From Actinomadura syzygii (lineage in GTDB: Bacteria > Actinomycetota > Actinomycetes > Streptosporangiales > Streptosporangiaceae): a stretch of 64,000 nucleotides of DNA. Below, piece by piece: positions 24,903 to 33,122 of the stretch. Position numbers and translations under genes: made by a program. The stretch is taken from assembly GCF_008085905.1 (NCBI RefSeq), contig NZ_VSFF01000001.1:682001-746000 (forward strand), read 5' to 3'. The notes below the pieces were generated by a model. That model had not been told where the DNA came from. It saw only the letters and a program-made list of their open reading frames with translations, and did no database searches. Numbering within the stretch: position 1 is the first letter of the stretch; each line of letters begins with the position of its first letter.

Positions 24903-26209
24903 TCGAGCGCTACACACTGCCGGAGATGGGGCGCGTCTGGAGTGACGCGCACAAGTACGAGCTTTGGTGCAAGGTCGAGACCCTGGTGGTCGAGGCCCAC
25001 GCCGAGGCCGGGACGATCCCGCCGGAGGTGGTGGAGCCGGTCCGGAACGCGCCGCCGCCGACGCCGGAGGCGGTGCACGCGATCGAGGCGGTCACGCAGC
25101 ACGACGTGATCGCCTTCCTGTCGGCGTGGGCGGACAACACCGATCCCCGCGAGGCGGCCCGGTACGTCCACTTCGGGATGACGTCGTCCGACCTGCTGGA
25201 CACGGCGCTCGCGCTGCAGCTCGTCGAGGCCACCGACATCCTGCTCGGCAAGGCGGACGCGCTCGTCGCGACCCTCCGCGACCACGCGCTCGCGCACCGG
25301 GCGACGCTGCGGGTCGGGCGGACGCACGGCATCCACGGCGAGCCGGACGTCTGGGGCCACCGCGTCGCCGACTTCGCGTTCGCGCTGGCCAGGTCGCGCG
25401 ACCGGCTGCGCCGCGCCCGCGCGGCGGTCGGCGTGATGGCGATCTCCGGCGCGGTCGGGACGTACTCCAACATCGACCCGGCGGTCGAGCTGCACGTCGC
25501 CCGCAAGCTGGGCCTGGAGGCGGCCGACGTGTCGACGCAGGTCGTCATGCGGGACGGCATCAGCGAATGGGTCTCCGCCCTCGCGATCATGGCGACGGTG
25601 TGCGAGGCGATCGCGCTGGAGGTGCGGCACGGGCAGCGCACCGAGGTCCGCGAGCTGTGGGAGCCGTTCGGGAAGGGCCAGAAGGGCTCGTCCGCGATGC
25701 CGCACAAGAAGAACCCGATCATCTCCGAGCGGCTCGCCGGGATGGCGCGGATCGTGCGGGCGCAGATCGTCCCGGTGCTGGAGGGCATCCCGCTCTGGCA
25801 CGAGCGCGACATCTCGCACTCGTCGACGGAGCGGATCGCGCTGCCGGACGCGGCCGTCGCGCTCGACTACATGCTGAACCTGACGAACCGCCTGATGTCC
25901 GGCCTCGTCGTGGACGAGGCGCGGATGAAGGCCAACCTGGAGTCGACCGGCGGCCTCATCTACACCTCCACCGTCCTGCTCGAACTGGTCGAGGCGGGGA
26001 TGTCGCGGGACGACGAGGCGTACCCGCTCGTCCAGAAGGCCGCCATGGAGACGTGGGAGACCGGCACGCCGTTCCGGGAGACGCTGCGCGCGCACGCCGC
26101 CGCGGCGGGCCTGAAACTGGACGAGCGGCGCCTGGACGAGGTGTGCCGCCCCGAGCGCTTCGTCGAACGCCTCGGCCCCATGTTCGCCCGCCTCGCCTCC
26201 CTCCAGTAA
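24899..26209 (+). CDS. purB: adenylosuccinate lyase
   Basis: Fumarase/aspartase-superfamily enzyme of 436 residues that splits SAICAR and adenylosuccinate, acting twice in purine synthesis. It opens MIERYTLPEMGRVWSD, the short Bacillus-like N-terminus. TSSDLLDTALALQLVEA and VGRTHGIHGEPDVWGHR carry active-site Thr/Ser and His. The family signature GSSAMPHKKNPI holds the catalytic flexible-loop serine. GTG at 24899 is set by this N-terminus. The stretch 24703-24868 after purD has GC palindromes but no gene. MOSC follows after 24 nt. Confidence 0.96.
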   Translation: MIERYTLPEMGRVWSDAHKYELWCKVETLVVEAHAEAGTIPPEVVEPVRNAPPPTPEAVHAIEAVTQHDVIAFLSAWADNTDPREAARYVHFGMTSSDLLDTALALQLVEATDILLGKADALVATLRDHALAHRATLRVGRTHGIHGEPDVWGHRVADFAFALARSRDRLRRARAAVGVMAISGAVGTYSNIDPAVELHVARKLGLEAADVSTQVVMRDGISEWVSALAIMATVCEAIALEVRHGQRTEVRELWEPFGKGQKGSSAMPHKKNPIISERLAGMARIVRAQIVPVLEGIPLWHERDISHSSTERIALPDAAVALDYMLNLTNRLMSGLVVDEARMKANLESTGGLIYTSTVLLELVEAGMSRDDEAYPLVQKAAMETWETGTPFRETLRAHAAAAGLKLDERRLDEVCRPERFVERLGPMFARLASLQ

Positions 26210-26233
26210 CCCGCGGAAACCACAGGAGGGGCC

Positions 26234-27046
26234 TTGACGGAGACACCGACGGCGACACTGACCGAGCTGAACGTCTATCCGCTGAAAAGCGGGCACGGGA
26301 CGGCATTGCGCGCCGCCGAGCTGACCGCGACCGGTCTGCCGTTCGATCGTGAGTTCATGCTCGTCACTCCGGAAGGCCGCTTTCTGTCGCAGCGGGAACT
26401 GGCGGAGATGGCGTTGCTGCGGCCGTCCTTTGACGGCGAGATTCTCACCGTGAACGGTCGGGACGCCAAGACGCTCGCGCACAAGGCGGTCGACGACGGA
26501 GAAGTGCTGGACGTGCTCGTCCATCGCACGGAATGCCGGGGCGTCGATCAGGGCGACGAGGCGGCGGCGTGGTTCTCGTCCTTTCTGGACCGGGAGTGCC
26601 GGCTGGTGCGGTTCACCGGCCATCGGCCGACGTCCCGGGGCGGCGGCGTGGTGAAGTTCGCCGACAGCCATCCATTGCTGGTCATTTCCGCCGAGTCCCT
26701 CGCCGACCTGAACGAGCGCCTCGCCGGACGTGTCGACGAGCCGCTGCCCATGAACCGGTTCCGGCCGAGCCTCGTGATCGAGGGCCTCGGCCCGTATGCC
26801 GAGGACGACGTCCGGCTCCTGCGCGTCGGCGCGACCGTGATCGAGGTGGTCAAGGCGTGCGCCCGCTGCGTGATCACCACCACCGACCAGGACACCGCCG
26901 AGCGGGGCCGCGAGCCGCTGCGGACGCTCGCGTCCTACCGCACCCGCGACCGCGGCATCAGGTTCGGTGTGAACGCCGTCCCGCGCACCCTCGGCCCCCT
27001 CGCCGTAGGCGATCCGGTCGAGGTGCTGGAGGCCCGTTCCGGCTGA
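26234..27046 (+). CDS. MOSC-domain protein (mARC/YcbX-like)
   Basis: Protein of 270 residues: an N-terminal MOSC beta-barrel domain (LTELNVYPLKSGHGTALRAAEL, DREFMLVTPEGRFLSQRE) and a C-terminal MOSC domain (MNRFRPSLVIEGLGPYAEDD). The conserved cysteine that would ligate molybdenum is in KACARCVITTTDQDT. Relatives bind molybdenum cofactor and reduce N-hydroxylated compounds with a separate redox partner. No ferredoxin domain is fused here. The TTG start is supported by AGGAGGGG 6 nt upstream. It probably shares the purB transcript. Confidence 0.88.
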   Translation: MTETPTATLTELNVYPLKSGHGTALRAAELTATGLPFDREFMLVTPEGRFLSQRELAEMALLRPSFDGEILTVNGRDAKTLAHKAVDDGEVLDVLVHRTECRGVDQGDEAAAWFSSFLDRECRLVRFTGHRPTSRGGGVVKFADSHPLLVISAESLADLNERLAGRVDEPLPMNRFRPSLVIEGLGPYAEDDVRLLRVGATVIEVVKACARCVITTTDQDTAERGREPLRTLASYRTRDRGIRFGVNAVPRTLGPLAVGDPVEVLEARSG

Positions 27047-27103
27047 TCACCAGTGGTGCGCGGTTTGATCTCCGCGGTTCGGGCGAAGCTTCGCGAGCGG
27101 GGG

Positions 27104-27132
27104 GCCCACCGAACTTTCCGCGTCCGGTGGGC
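27104..27132 (+). terminator. hairpin after the MOSC gene
   Basis: GCCCACCG (27104-27111) pairs with CGGTGGGC (27125-27132) around a 13-nt loop. There is no U tract, as is usual in actinomycetes. A palindrome GCGAAGCTTCGC lies just before it at 27083-27094. Confidence 0.5.
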
Positions 27133-27163
27133 ATCACAAGGGGCAGAGTGACACCCGAGTAGG

Positions 27164-27190
27164 CGGGCCGCACGCGACACTCGCGGCCCG
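27164..27190 (+). terminator. second hairpin before murA
   Basis: CGGGCCGC (27164-27171) pairs with GCGGCCCG (27183-27190) and is followed by GTGGTTTACT. It could terminate upstream reading or lie in the murA leader. Confidence 0.4.
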
Positions 27191-27297
27191 GTGGTTTACT
27201 GGGGTCGCGTTGGCGCAGAGGGGGACACCGTTCGGCGCGCTCGGCCCTCGTGCTCCCACTTGCAGGCACCATCCCCACCGAGAAGGAGTACAGCGGC

Positions 27298-28590
27298 ATG
27301 AGCATGGGCCACGAGGTTCGCTACCGCGTGCGCGGCGGCAGTCAGCTGCACGGCACCGTATTCGTGCAGGGGGCGAAGAACGCCGTCCTGCCGATGATCG
27401 GCGCCTCGCTGATGGCCTCCAAGGGGCGCACCGTGCTGCGCAACGTCCCGATCATCGAGGACGTCCGGCGCGCGGTCGAACTCGCCCGGGCCGTGGGAGC
27501 GAAGGCCGAACTGCACGAGACCGAGCGCACCCTGGTGATCGACGCCTCGTCGCTGAGCAGCCCGGTGCTGCCCGCCGACATCGCGTCCCGGTTCCGCGGC
27601 TCGTTCCTGTTCGTCCCGGCCCTGCTGCACCGCTTCGGCGAGGCGGTCATCGAGGGCGTCGGCGGCTGCAATCTCGGCAGCCGCAACCTCGACTTCCACT
27701 ACAACGGCTTCAAGCGGATGGGCGCGACGGTCACCGAGCAGGTGGCCGACAACGGCGACGGCATCATCCACATCAAGGCCGGCGACCTGCGCGGCGGGAC
27801 GCTCTACTGCGACACCCCCTCGCACACCGGCACCGAGAACCTGATCATGGCGGCGGCGCTGGCCCGCGGCACCACGCTGATCAAGAACGCGGCGCTGGAG
27901 CCCGAGGTGCTCGACAACATCGCGCTCCTCCAGGCGATGGGCGCCAAGATCAGCGGGGGCGGCACCGGGTTCGTCACCGTCGAGGGCGTGGGCGAGCTGA
28001 CCGCCGTCGAGCACACCGTGATGCCCGACCGGATCGACGCGGGCGTCTTCGTGATGGCCGCCGCGATCACCGGCGGCGACCTCAACCTCGTCGGCGCCAC
28101 GCTGGAGCACCTCGGCGTCGCGGCCGACAAGCTGGAGCAGATGGGCGTCGAGTTCCACCAGCAGGGCGCGGTGTTGCAGGTCCGCCGCGACCGGACGCTC
28201 CGCCCGATCAACGTGATCACCGACGAGTACCCGGGGTTCGCCACCGACCTCCAGTCGCCGATCATGGCGCTGTCCTGCTTCGCGGAGGGCCCGTCCTACA
28301 TCTACGAGCGCATCTTCGACGGCCGGTTCAAGCTGGCCGACGAGCTCGCGAAGATGGGCGCCGACATCGAGGTGGACGGCAACCGCGCGAAGGTCAACGG
28401 CCCGCGCGGGCTGCGCGGCGCCGAGGTGGAGGCGCACGACCTGCGCTGCGGCAGCGCGCTCGTGCTGGCCGGGCTCGCCGCCGAGGGCGAGACCACGATC
28501 ACGTCCGCCTACTACCTCGACCGCGGGCACGCGCACACCGCCGAGCGGCTGTCGCAGCTCGGCGCGGACATCGTCCGCGAGGTCGGCTAG
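27298..28590 (+). CDS. murA: UDP-N-acetylglucosamine 1-carboxyvinyltransferase
   Basis: First committed enzyme of peptidoglycan precursor synthesis, 430 residues. VQGAKNAVLPM carries the Lys-Asn pair of the active site. VGGCNLGSRNLDFH is the catalytic loop: it keeps the PEP-binding Cys, Arg, Asp and His of the usual GGCAIGARPVDLH but differs elsewhere. ITDEYPGFATDLQSP supplies the general-base Asp and YLDRGHAHTAERL the late Arg. The Cys suggests fosfomycin sensitivity. ATG at 27298 has GAGAAGGAG at good spacing, so I prefer it to GTG at 27250. A hairpin terminator follows the stop directly. Confidence 0.93.
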   Translation: MSMGHEVRYRVRGGSQLHGTVFVQGAKNAVLPMIGASLMASKGRTVLRNVPIIEDVRRAVELARAVGAKAELHETERTLVIDASSLSSPVLPADIASRFRGSFLFVPALLHRFGEAVIEGVGGCNLGSRNLDFHYNGFKRMGATVTEQVADNGDGIIHIKAGDLRGGTLYCDTPSHTGTENLIMAAALARGTTLIKNAALEPEVLDNIALLQAMGAKISGGGTGFVTVEGVGELTAVEHTVMPDRIDAGVFVMAAAITGGDLNLVGATLEHLGVAADKLEQMGVEFHQQGAVLQVRRDRTLRPINVITDEYPGFATDLQSPIMALSCFAEGPSYIYERIFDGRFKLADELAKMGADIEVDGNRAKVNGPRGLRGAEVEAHDLRCGSALVLAGLAAEGETTITSAYYLDRGHAHTAERLSQLGADIVREVG

Positions 28591-28596
28591 CCACCG

Positions 28597-28623
28597 GGCG
28601 GGCCGCCCGTCCGGCGGCCCGCC
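28597..28623 (+). terminator. murA terminator hairpin
   Basis: Perfect 11-bp stem GGCGGGCCGCC / GGCGGCCCGCC with a CGTCC loop, starting 6 nt after the murA stop. There is no U tract. Confidence 0.65.
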
Positions 28624-28948
28624 GCACCCCGCCCGCGCCCCAGCCGCTCCCCGCCCGCACCCCGTCCTGTAGCACGGTTGCCCGCCTCTCCGCACCCGCC
28701 GCGCCCCGCTCGCCGCGCCCCGCCGCACCGGCAAAGTGACCAGGTGGTCGCGTAAGGTACGGCCCGGAGCAGCGGATTCGGCCGAATGTGGCCCCTCCTG
28801 ACCAACTCACGAGTAGCTTCTGACCGACGCAGTAACGCACGGCCGCCAATCACTTCAGCAACGTGTCACCGCGCGATTACACACCGCACGAATTCCAGGC
28901 CCGGATGACGCCCTCCGCGAACCGGTGAGCTGGGAAGAAACGTGTGGA

Positions 28949-28971
28949 ACGGTCCGCTTCGGACGGACCGT
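28949..28971. promoter_or_regulatory. perfect inverted repeat, candidate operator
   Basis: ACGGTCCG-CTTCGGA-CGGACCGT has 8-bp perfect arms and a 7-nt centre, in the long upstream region of the 29443 regulator. Confidence 0.4.
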
Positions 28972-29162
28972 AACGCGGTAAGAAATCACCGTCCGCGCCG
29001 ACCGCCGCCGGGCCACCGGATCACTCGTCTTTCCGGACCGAACGGCAGCGGTCCGGAATGTTTTCGGCCCCGGGTAAACCGAACGCGCACGCCAGGGGTC
29101 TCTCCTGTGGACAACAGTGTCGGTAGAGCCCTTCCAGGGTGTTTTCGGGTCTTGTTTTTCAA

Positions 29163-29178
29163 CTTCGGACGTCCGAAG
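29163..29178. promoter_or_regulatory. 16-bp perfect palindrome
   Basis: CTTCGGACGTCCGAAG is fully self-complementary and sits in an A/T-rich stretch. It shares CTTCGGA with the centre of the repeat at 28949-28971. Confidence 0.4.
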
Positions 29179-29353
29179 ATGCAGGATCAAGGCTGGCCGA
29201 ATGGTGACAAATTACTGACTAGGGGGTCCCGTAGGTTACTTTTTCGCCGCACTCTTGATTCGATTTCGCGTCTGGGCGTCACACCATGCCGCCCCGGCCG
29301 GGGCGGATCGCACGGAACTGCGGTGCTGGGTCAGAAGGCAGGGGCTACGAGCC

Positions 29354-29446
29354 ATGAGTCAACCGATGGGCGGAGCGTGCGCGAACGCGTGGTCGGGGCC
29401 GGACCCCCGCCGAGAGGACGGACCGGAAGCGAGCGATCATCGATGA
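29354..29446 (+). CDS. possible 30-residue small ORF coupled to the regulator
   Basis: ATG at 29354 opens a frame of 30 codons (MSQPMGGACANAW at the start). Its TGA overlaps the regulator ATG as ATGA (29443-29446), the coupling pattern used by true operon genes here. The ribosome site is weak (AGGGGCTACGAG). The product matches nothing I know. It may be a leader peptide or chance. Confidence 0.25.
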   Translation: MSQPMGGACANAWSGPDPRREDGPEASDHR

Positions 29447-30774
29447 CGGCCGCACGAACGGGGTCGGTCACCCCCGACCTCACGATCGGCGTCGTGGGCC
29501 CCCATGACCTCGTCGAGAGAGTCATGCTGATGGGCCACGGCCCCACGCCGGTGCCTAGCCGGCTGGTGGCCGCCGCATACCGAGACGAACAGGAGGCCGC
29601 CGACAAGGTCGTGCGGCTCGGATCTGGCGTGGACGTGTGCCTCTTCGCCAGCCCCGTACCCTACGACTTCGCGCGGAAGGCGGGCGTGCTCACCATGCCC
29701 GCGACGTACGTCCCGTTGAACGGGGCCGCGCTGCAAGGCGCATTACTGCGCGCGTCCCTCGACGACCGCTTCGATCCCGCCCGGGTGAGCATCGACGTGC
29801 TCGGCCGCGCCGAGGTCGAGGAGGCGTACTCCGAGATCAGCCTCGGCACCGAGCAGGTGCATCTGCGCGAGGAGGCAGCGGGCCCCGGCACGCTCGCCGC
29901 CTTCCACGAGCGGCTCTGGCGGCGCGGGGCGACCACCGTCGCGATGACCTGCGTGCACGCCACCGCCGAGCGGATGGAGATGGCGGGCGTCCCGACCATC
30001 AGGGTCCGCCCGACCGGCGCGGCCATCCGCAGCTCCCTGCAGACGGCGGCGCTGCTCGGCGCCCACCACCGGCTGGAGGAGTCGCAGCTCGTCGTCGTCC
30101 TGGTGGACGTCCCGACGCTGCGCGAGACGCCCCGCCGCGTCACCCCGCGCTACTGGCGGGACGAGCTGAAGCTCGCGCTGCACCGCGTCCTGCTCCAGGA
30201 GGCGCACCGGATGAACGCGTCGGTGTGGCCGCTGGACGACCACAGCTACCTCGTGATCGCGACGCGCGGTTCGGTGACCGCGTCCACCGAGGGCTTCCGG
30301 ACTCCGCCGTTCGTCGAGCGCGTCCGCGAGGAGCTCGGCCTCGCCATCGAGGTCGGCATCGGCATGGGACGCACCGCGCACGAGGCGGAGAACCACGCCC
30401 GCGCCGCGCTCGCCCGCTCGCAGAGTTCCCAGCGCGCGCAGGGCTTCGCGCTCGACCGCGACGGCCGGGCCCTCGTCCCGGCGCCGCGCACCCCGCCGCG
30501 CGCGCAGCCGCAGGCCAAACCGAAGGGCCTGGAGATCCTCGCCCGGCTCGCCGACAAACTGGGCGACCAGGACCAACCCCTCATCGTGGACGCGGAGAAC
30601 GCGGGCAAGATGCTCGGCGTCACCCCGCGCACCGCGCGCCGCCTCCTGCGCACCCTCGTCGAGGAGGGGCTCGCCTGGCCGCTCCCCCCGAACCGCACGC
30701 CGCAGCCGGGCCGTCCCCGCCAGCTCTACCGCCTGATCGTCGAGAAGCTGGGCCCCGCCGCCAAGACCAGCTGA
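29443..30774 (+). CDS. transcriptional regulator with GGDEF-like fold and C-terminal winged helix
   Basis: Protein of 443 residues. The N-terminal half (LTIGVVGPHDLVERVMLMGHG, ATTVAMTCVHATAERMEMAGVP) has the alternating strand-helix pattern of a ligand-binding Rossmann-like domain. The centre (ELGLAIEVGIGMGRTAHEAENHARAALARS) resembles the end of a GGDEF/nucleotidyl-cyclase fold, but the GGDEF motif itself is absent. The C-terminus, near residues 375-435, is a winged helix (NAGKMLGVTPRTARRLLRTLVEEGLAW). I cannot name its signal or targets. It is preceded by a long leader with palindromes and is convergent with hisC. Confidence 0.7.
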   Translation: MTAARTGSVTPDLTIGVVGPHDLVERVMLMGHGPTPVPSRLVAAAYRDEQEAADKVVRLGSGVDVCLFASPVPYDFARKAGVLTMPATYVPLNGAALQGALLRASLDDRFDPARVSIDVLGRAEVEEAYSEISLGTEQVHLREEAAGPGTLAAFHERLWRRGATTVAMTCVHATAERMEMAGVPTIRVRPTGAAIRSSLQTAALLGAHHRLEESQLVVVLVDVPTLRETPRRVTPRYWRDELKLALHRVLLQEAHRMNASVWPLDDHSYLVIATRGSVTASTEGFRTPPFVERVREELGLAIEVGIGMGRTAHEAENHARAALARSQSSQRAQGFALDRDGRALVPAPRTPPRAQPQAKPKGLEILARLADKLGDQDQPLIVDAENAGKMLGVTPRTARRLLRTLVEEGLAWPLPPNRTPQPGRPRQLYRLIVEKLGPAAKTS

Positions 30775-30777
30775 GCC

Positions 30778-30811
30778 CCCGGCCCCCGGACCACCGCGCC
30801 CGGGGGCCGGG
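30778..30811. terminator. bidirectional terminator hairpin
   Basis: Perfect 12-bp stem CCCGGCCCCCGG / CCGGGGGCCGGG (30778-30789 and 30800-30811) with a 10-nt loop, between the convergent regulator and hisC genes. Confidence 0.7.
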
Positions 30812-30817
30812 CGCGGC

Positions 30818-31897
30818 TCAGTTGCGGTGCGGGAACGCCTTCGCCACTTGCAGGAACGCGTCGTTCTCCTCCGGGGAGCCGATCGAGACCCGGGCCCCCT
30901 CGCCAGGGAACGGGCGGACGCTCACGCCCTGCGCGTCGCACGCCTCGGAGAACTCCATGGTCCGGACGCCGAGGCGCAGCCAGACGAAGTTCGCCTCGGT
31001 CGGCGGGACCGTCCAGCCGTCGGCGATCAGGGTGGCGCGGACGCGGTCGCGCTCCTTGACGGTCCCCTCGACGCGCTCCAGCAGCTCGTCGGTCGCGGCG
31101 AGGGACGCGATGCCCGCCGCCTGCGCCACCGAGTTCACGCTGAACGGCAGGAACGTCTTGCGGATCGCCCCGGCCACCAGCGGGTGGGCGACCAGGAAGC
31201 CGATCCGCAGGCCCGCGAGGCCGTACGCCTTGGAGAACGTGCGCAGGATCGCCAGGTTCGGGTGGTCGGCGCAGAGGGTGAGGCCGTCCGGGACGTCGTC
31301 GTCGCGGACGTACTCGCGGTACGCCTCGTCCAGCACGACCAGGCAGTCCTCGGGGACGCGGTTCAGGAACGCCTCGATCTCGGCGCGCCCGACGACCGTG
31401 CCGGTCGGGTTGTTCGGGTTGCAGATGAAGACCAGCCGGGTCCGGTCGCTGATCGCGCCCGCCATCGCGGTCAGGTCGTGCGTCTCGGCCCGCAGCGGCA
31501 CCTGGACCGCCGTCGCGCCCGACAGCGACACGAGCAGGGGGTACGCCTCGAACGACCGCCACGCGTAGACGACCTCCGCGCCCGGCTCGGCGACCGCCTC
31601 CAGGAGCATCTGCGTCATGCCGACGGAGCCGCAGCCCACCGCCACATGGTCGGCCGGGACGCCGCAGAACGACGCGATGGCCTCGGTCAGCGCCGTCGCG
31701 TTGTTGTCGGGGTACCGGTTGACGTTCCGCGCCGCCTCGCCGATGGCGTCCACGACCGACGGCAGGGGGCCGTGCGGCGACTCGTTGGACGACAGCTTGA
31801 ACGAGCGGCCCTCGGGCGACACCACGACCTTTCCGGGCTTGTAAGCCACGAACCGGTCGAGGACGGAGCGGAAGCGCGGAGTGGTTGCCTCGGACAC
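30818..31897 (-). CDS. hisC: histidinol-phosphate aminotransferase (HisC type)
   Basis: PLP-dependent class I/II aminotransferase of 359 residues. [14 protein letters not shown] and [15 protein letters not shown] bind substrate and cofactor phosphate. [13 protein letters not shown] and [11 protein letters not shown] position the PLP ring. The Schiff-base lysine is in [16 protein letters not shown], and [13 protein letters not shown] ends the fold. In actinobacteria related enzymes also act on aromatic amino acids (Pat), so histidine versus phenylalanine transamination cannot be separated by eye. GGAGGACAACG supports the GTG start. It is not in a his operon. Confidence 0.85.
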   Translation of the reverse strand: MSEATTPRFRSVLDRFVAYKPGKVVVSPEGRSFKLSSNESPHGPLPSVVDAIGEAARNVNRYPDNNATALTEAIASFCGVPADHVAVGCGSVGMTQMLLEAVAEPGAEVVYAWRSFEAYPLLVSLSGATAVQVPLRAETHDLTAMAGAISDRTRLVFICNPNNPTGTVVGRAEIEAFLNRVPEDCLVVLDEAYREYVRDDDVPDGLTLCADHPNLAILRTFSKAYGLAGLRIGFLVAHPLVAGAIRKTFLPFSVNSVAQAAGIASLAATDELLERVEGTVKERDRVRATLIADGWTVPPTEANFVWLRLGVRTMEFSEACDAQGVSVRPFPGEGARVSIGSPEENDAFLQVAKAFPHRN

Positions 31898-31937
31898 CGT
31901 TGTCCTCCAGATTGCCTCAGGGGTTGATGATCCAAGC

Positions 31938-32231
31938 CTATGCAGCGTTACGCATCATCCAGCAAACCGCCACAATGCGGACGAACTCCCAGTCGTGGGT
32001 GTCCTCCGGCCACCAGCCGCGCTTGACGGCGTCCTCCGCGAAGCCCCGCAGGTAGCCCATCAGCTCGTCCGGGCCGGGCGGCGCGCCCGAACCGCCGAGC
32101 TCCGCGCGGAGCCCGGCCACGTGCTGGTCGACGGCCGCGGCCAGCCCGGGGGACCCGGCCATCTCGGCGAGTCCGGCCTCGCCGATGTCCCGGACGAGCA
32201 GGCTGAGCGCTTCGGGCGAGTCACCGTTCAT
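31938..32231 (-). CDS. hypothetical small helical protein
   Basis: Protein of 97 residues with a helical, acidic pattern: [38 protein letters not shown], then [27 protein letters not shown] and [13 protein letters not shown]. It resembles short actinobacterial proteins grouped as DUF6401, but I hold that loosely. ATG at 32231 follows a TAGTTT box by 8 nt. A GTG 54 nt upstream lacks any start signal. It lies 40 nt upstream of hisC on the same strand and may be cotranscribed. Confidence 0.6.
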   Translation of the reverse strand: MNGDSPEALSLLVRDIGEAGLAEMAGSPGLAAAVDQHVAGLRAELGGSGAPPGPDELMGYLRGFAEDAVKRGWWPEDTHDWEFVRIVAVCWMMRNAA

Positions 32232-32239
32232 AGGCAGCG

Positions 32240-32245
32240 AAACTA
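32240..32245 (-). promoter_or_regulatory. -10 box TAGTTT, leaderless start
   Basis: Minus-strand TAGTTT ends 8 nt before the ATG at 32231 and decides that start. Confidence 0.5.
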
Positions 32246-32334
32246 GCAACCGTCCCGCGGTGTCCGCGACGTCCCCCCAGGTCACGCAACCGGCCTGGAG
32301 ACAGTCTGAAAGCCTGAAAGCGGCCTGGAGGCGG

Positions 32335-33012
32335 TCAGGACGGGCGGGGGCGCAGCATCGGCGGGCGGAGCTGCTCGGCGTCCCCGCGCCGGTAGAGGCG
32401 GGCCGGACGGCCGCCGTCGCGGGTCGTCGTCCGGTCGGTCGGGATGAGGAAGCGGTCGGCGCCGGTGACCTTGCGGTGGAAGTTCCGGGGGTCGAGGCTC
32501 GTCCCCCAGACGATCTCGTACACGCGGCGCAGCTCGGCGACCGTGAACTCGGGCGGGCAGAACGCGGCGGCCAGCGGCGTGTACTCCAGCTTCGCGCGGG
32601 CCCGCTCCATCCCGTCGCAGAGGATGCGGCGGTGGTCGAACGCGGCCCGGTCGCGGTGGACGAGCTCGTCGACCGCCGTCCACAGCACCTGCGCGCGGCT
32701 GGACGCGGGCAGGTCGGGGGCGAGGCCCAGGTAGGCGACGCTGACGACGCGCTGCCGGGGGTCGCGGTCGGGATACCCGTAGGTGGCGAGCTGCTCGAGG
32801 TGGATGCGGACGTCCGCGAGCCCGGCCCGCTCCGCCATCAGCCGGGACGCGGCGGCCGGGAGGTCCTCGTCGAGCTGGATGAACCCGCCCGGCAGCGACC
32901 ACGCCCCGAGGTAGGGCTCCCGGTCGCGCCGCCACCGCAGCGCGCACAGGCGCTGCTCCCGCACGGTCAGCACGACGAGGTCGACGGAAACGGCGAGGCG
33001 CGGGACGGACAT
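32335..33012 (-). CDS. NrtR-like regulator: degenerate Nudix domain plus winged helix
   Basis: Protein of 225 residues. The N-terminal Nudix fold has WSLPGGFIQLDEDLPAAASRLMAERAGL; the Nudix box Gx5Ex7REUxEExGU is broken (RLMAERAGL), so hydrolysis is doubtful. The C-terminal winged helix is FTVAELRRVYEIVWGTSLDPRNFHRKVTGADRFL followed by GGRPARLYRR, the NrtR pattern. NrtR proteins bind ADP-ribose and repress NAD salvage or related genes. No NAD gene lies nearby, so the target here is unknown. ATG at 33012 follows a TAGACT box by 6 nt. Confidence 0.85.
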   Translation of the reverse strand: MSVPRLAVSVDLVVLTVREQRLCALRWRRDREPYLGAWSLPGGFIQLDEDLPAAASRLMAERAGLADVRIHLEQLATYGYPDRDPRQRVVSVAYLGLAPDLPASSRAQVLWTAVDELVHRDRAAFDHRRILCDGMERARAKLEYTPLAAAFCPPEFTVAELRRVYEIVWGTSLDPRNFHRKVTGADRFLIPTDRTTTRDGGRPARLYRRGDAEQLRPPMLRPRPS

Positions 33013-33018
33013 GAACGA

Positions 33019-33024
33019 AGTCTA
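33019..33024 (-). promoter_or_regulatory. -10 box TAGACT, leaderless nrtR-like gene
   Basis: Minus-strand TAGACT ends 6 nt before the ATG at 33012. It shows that this gene has its own promoter, separate from the flotillin gene upstream. Confidence 0.5.
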
Positions 33025-33077
33025 TGGGGGAGGCGGCCTCCGAAACCCCGTACCGGCACGGGCTCCCGGCGACGCGA

Positions 33078-33107
33078 AGGCCCGGCCGCCGGGCGGCGGC
33101 CGGGCCT
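33078..33107 (-). terminator. terminator after the flotillin gene
   Basis: Perfect 13-bp stem AGGCCCGGCCGCC / GGCGGCCGGGCCT with a GGGC loop, beginning 16 nt beyond the flotillin stop. There is no U tract. Confidence 0.7.
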
Positions 33108-33122
33108 CGTGCGACGTCCGGG

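Larger units (their letters stand above)
28591..29442. other. 852-bp intergenic region between murA and a regulator gene
   Basis: After the murA terminator there is a Pro/Ala-codon-like GC tract to about 28730, then a less GC-rich stretch to 29280 with A/T runs (near 29150-29245) that looks regulatory. It holds two perfect palindromes and a possible 30-codon ORF at its end. No convincing larger gene is seen on either strand; open frames here lack ribosome sites and family motifs. Confidence 0.6.
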
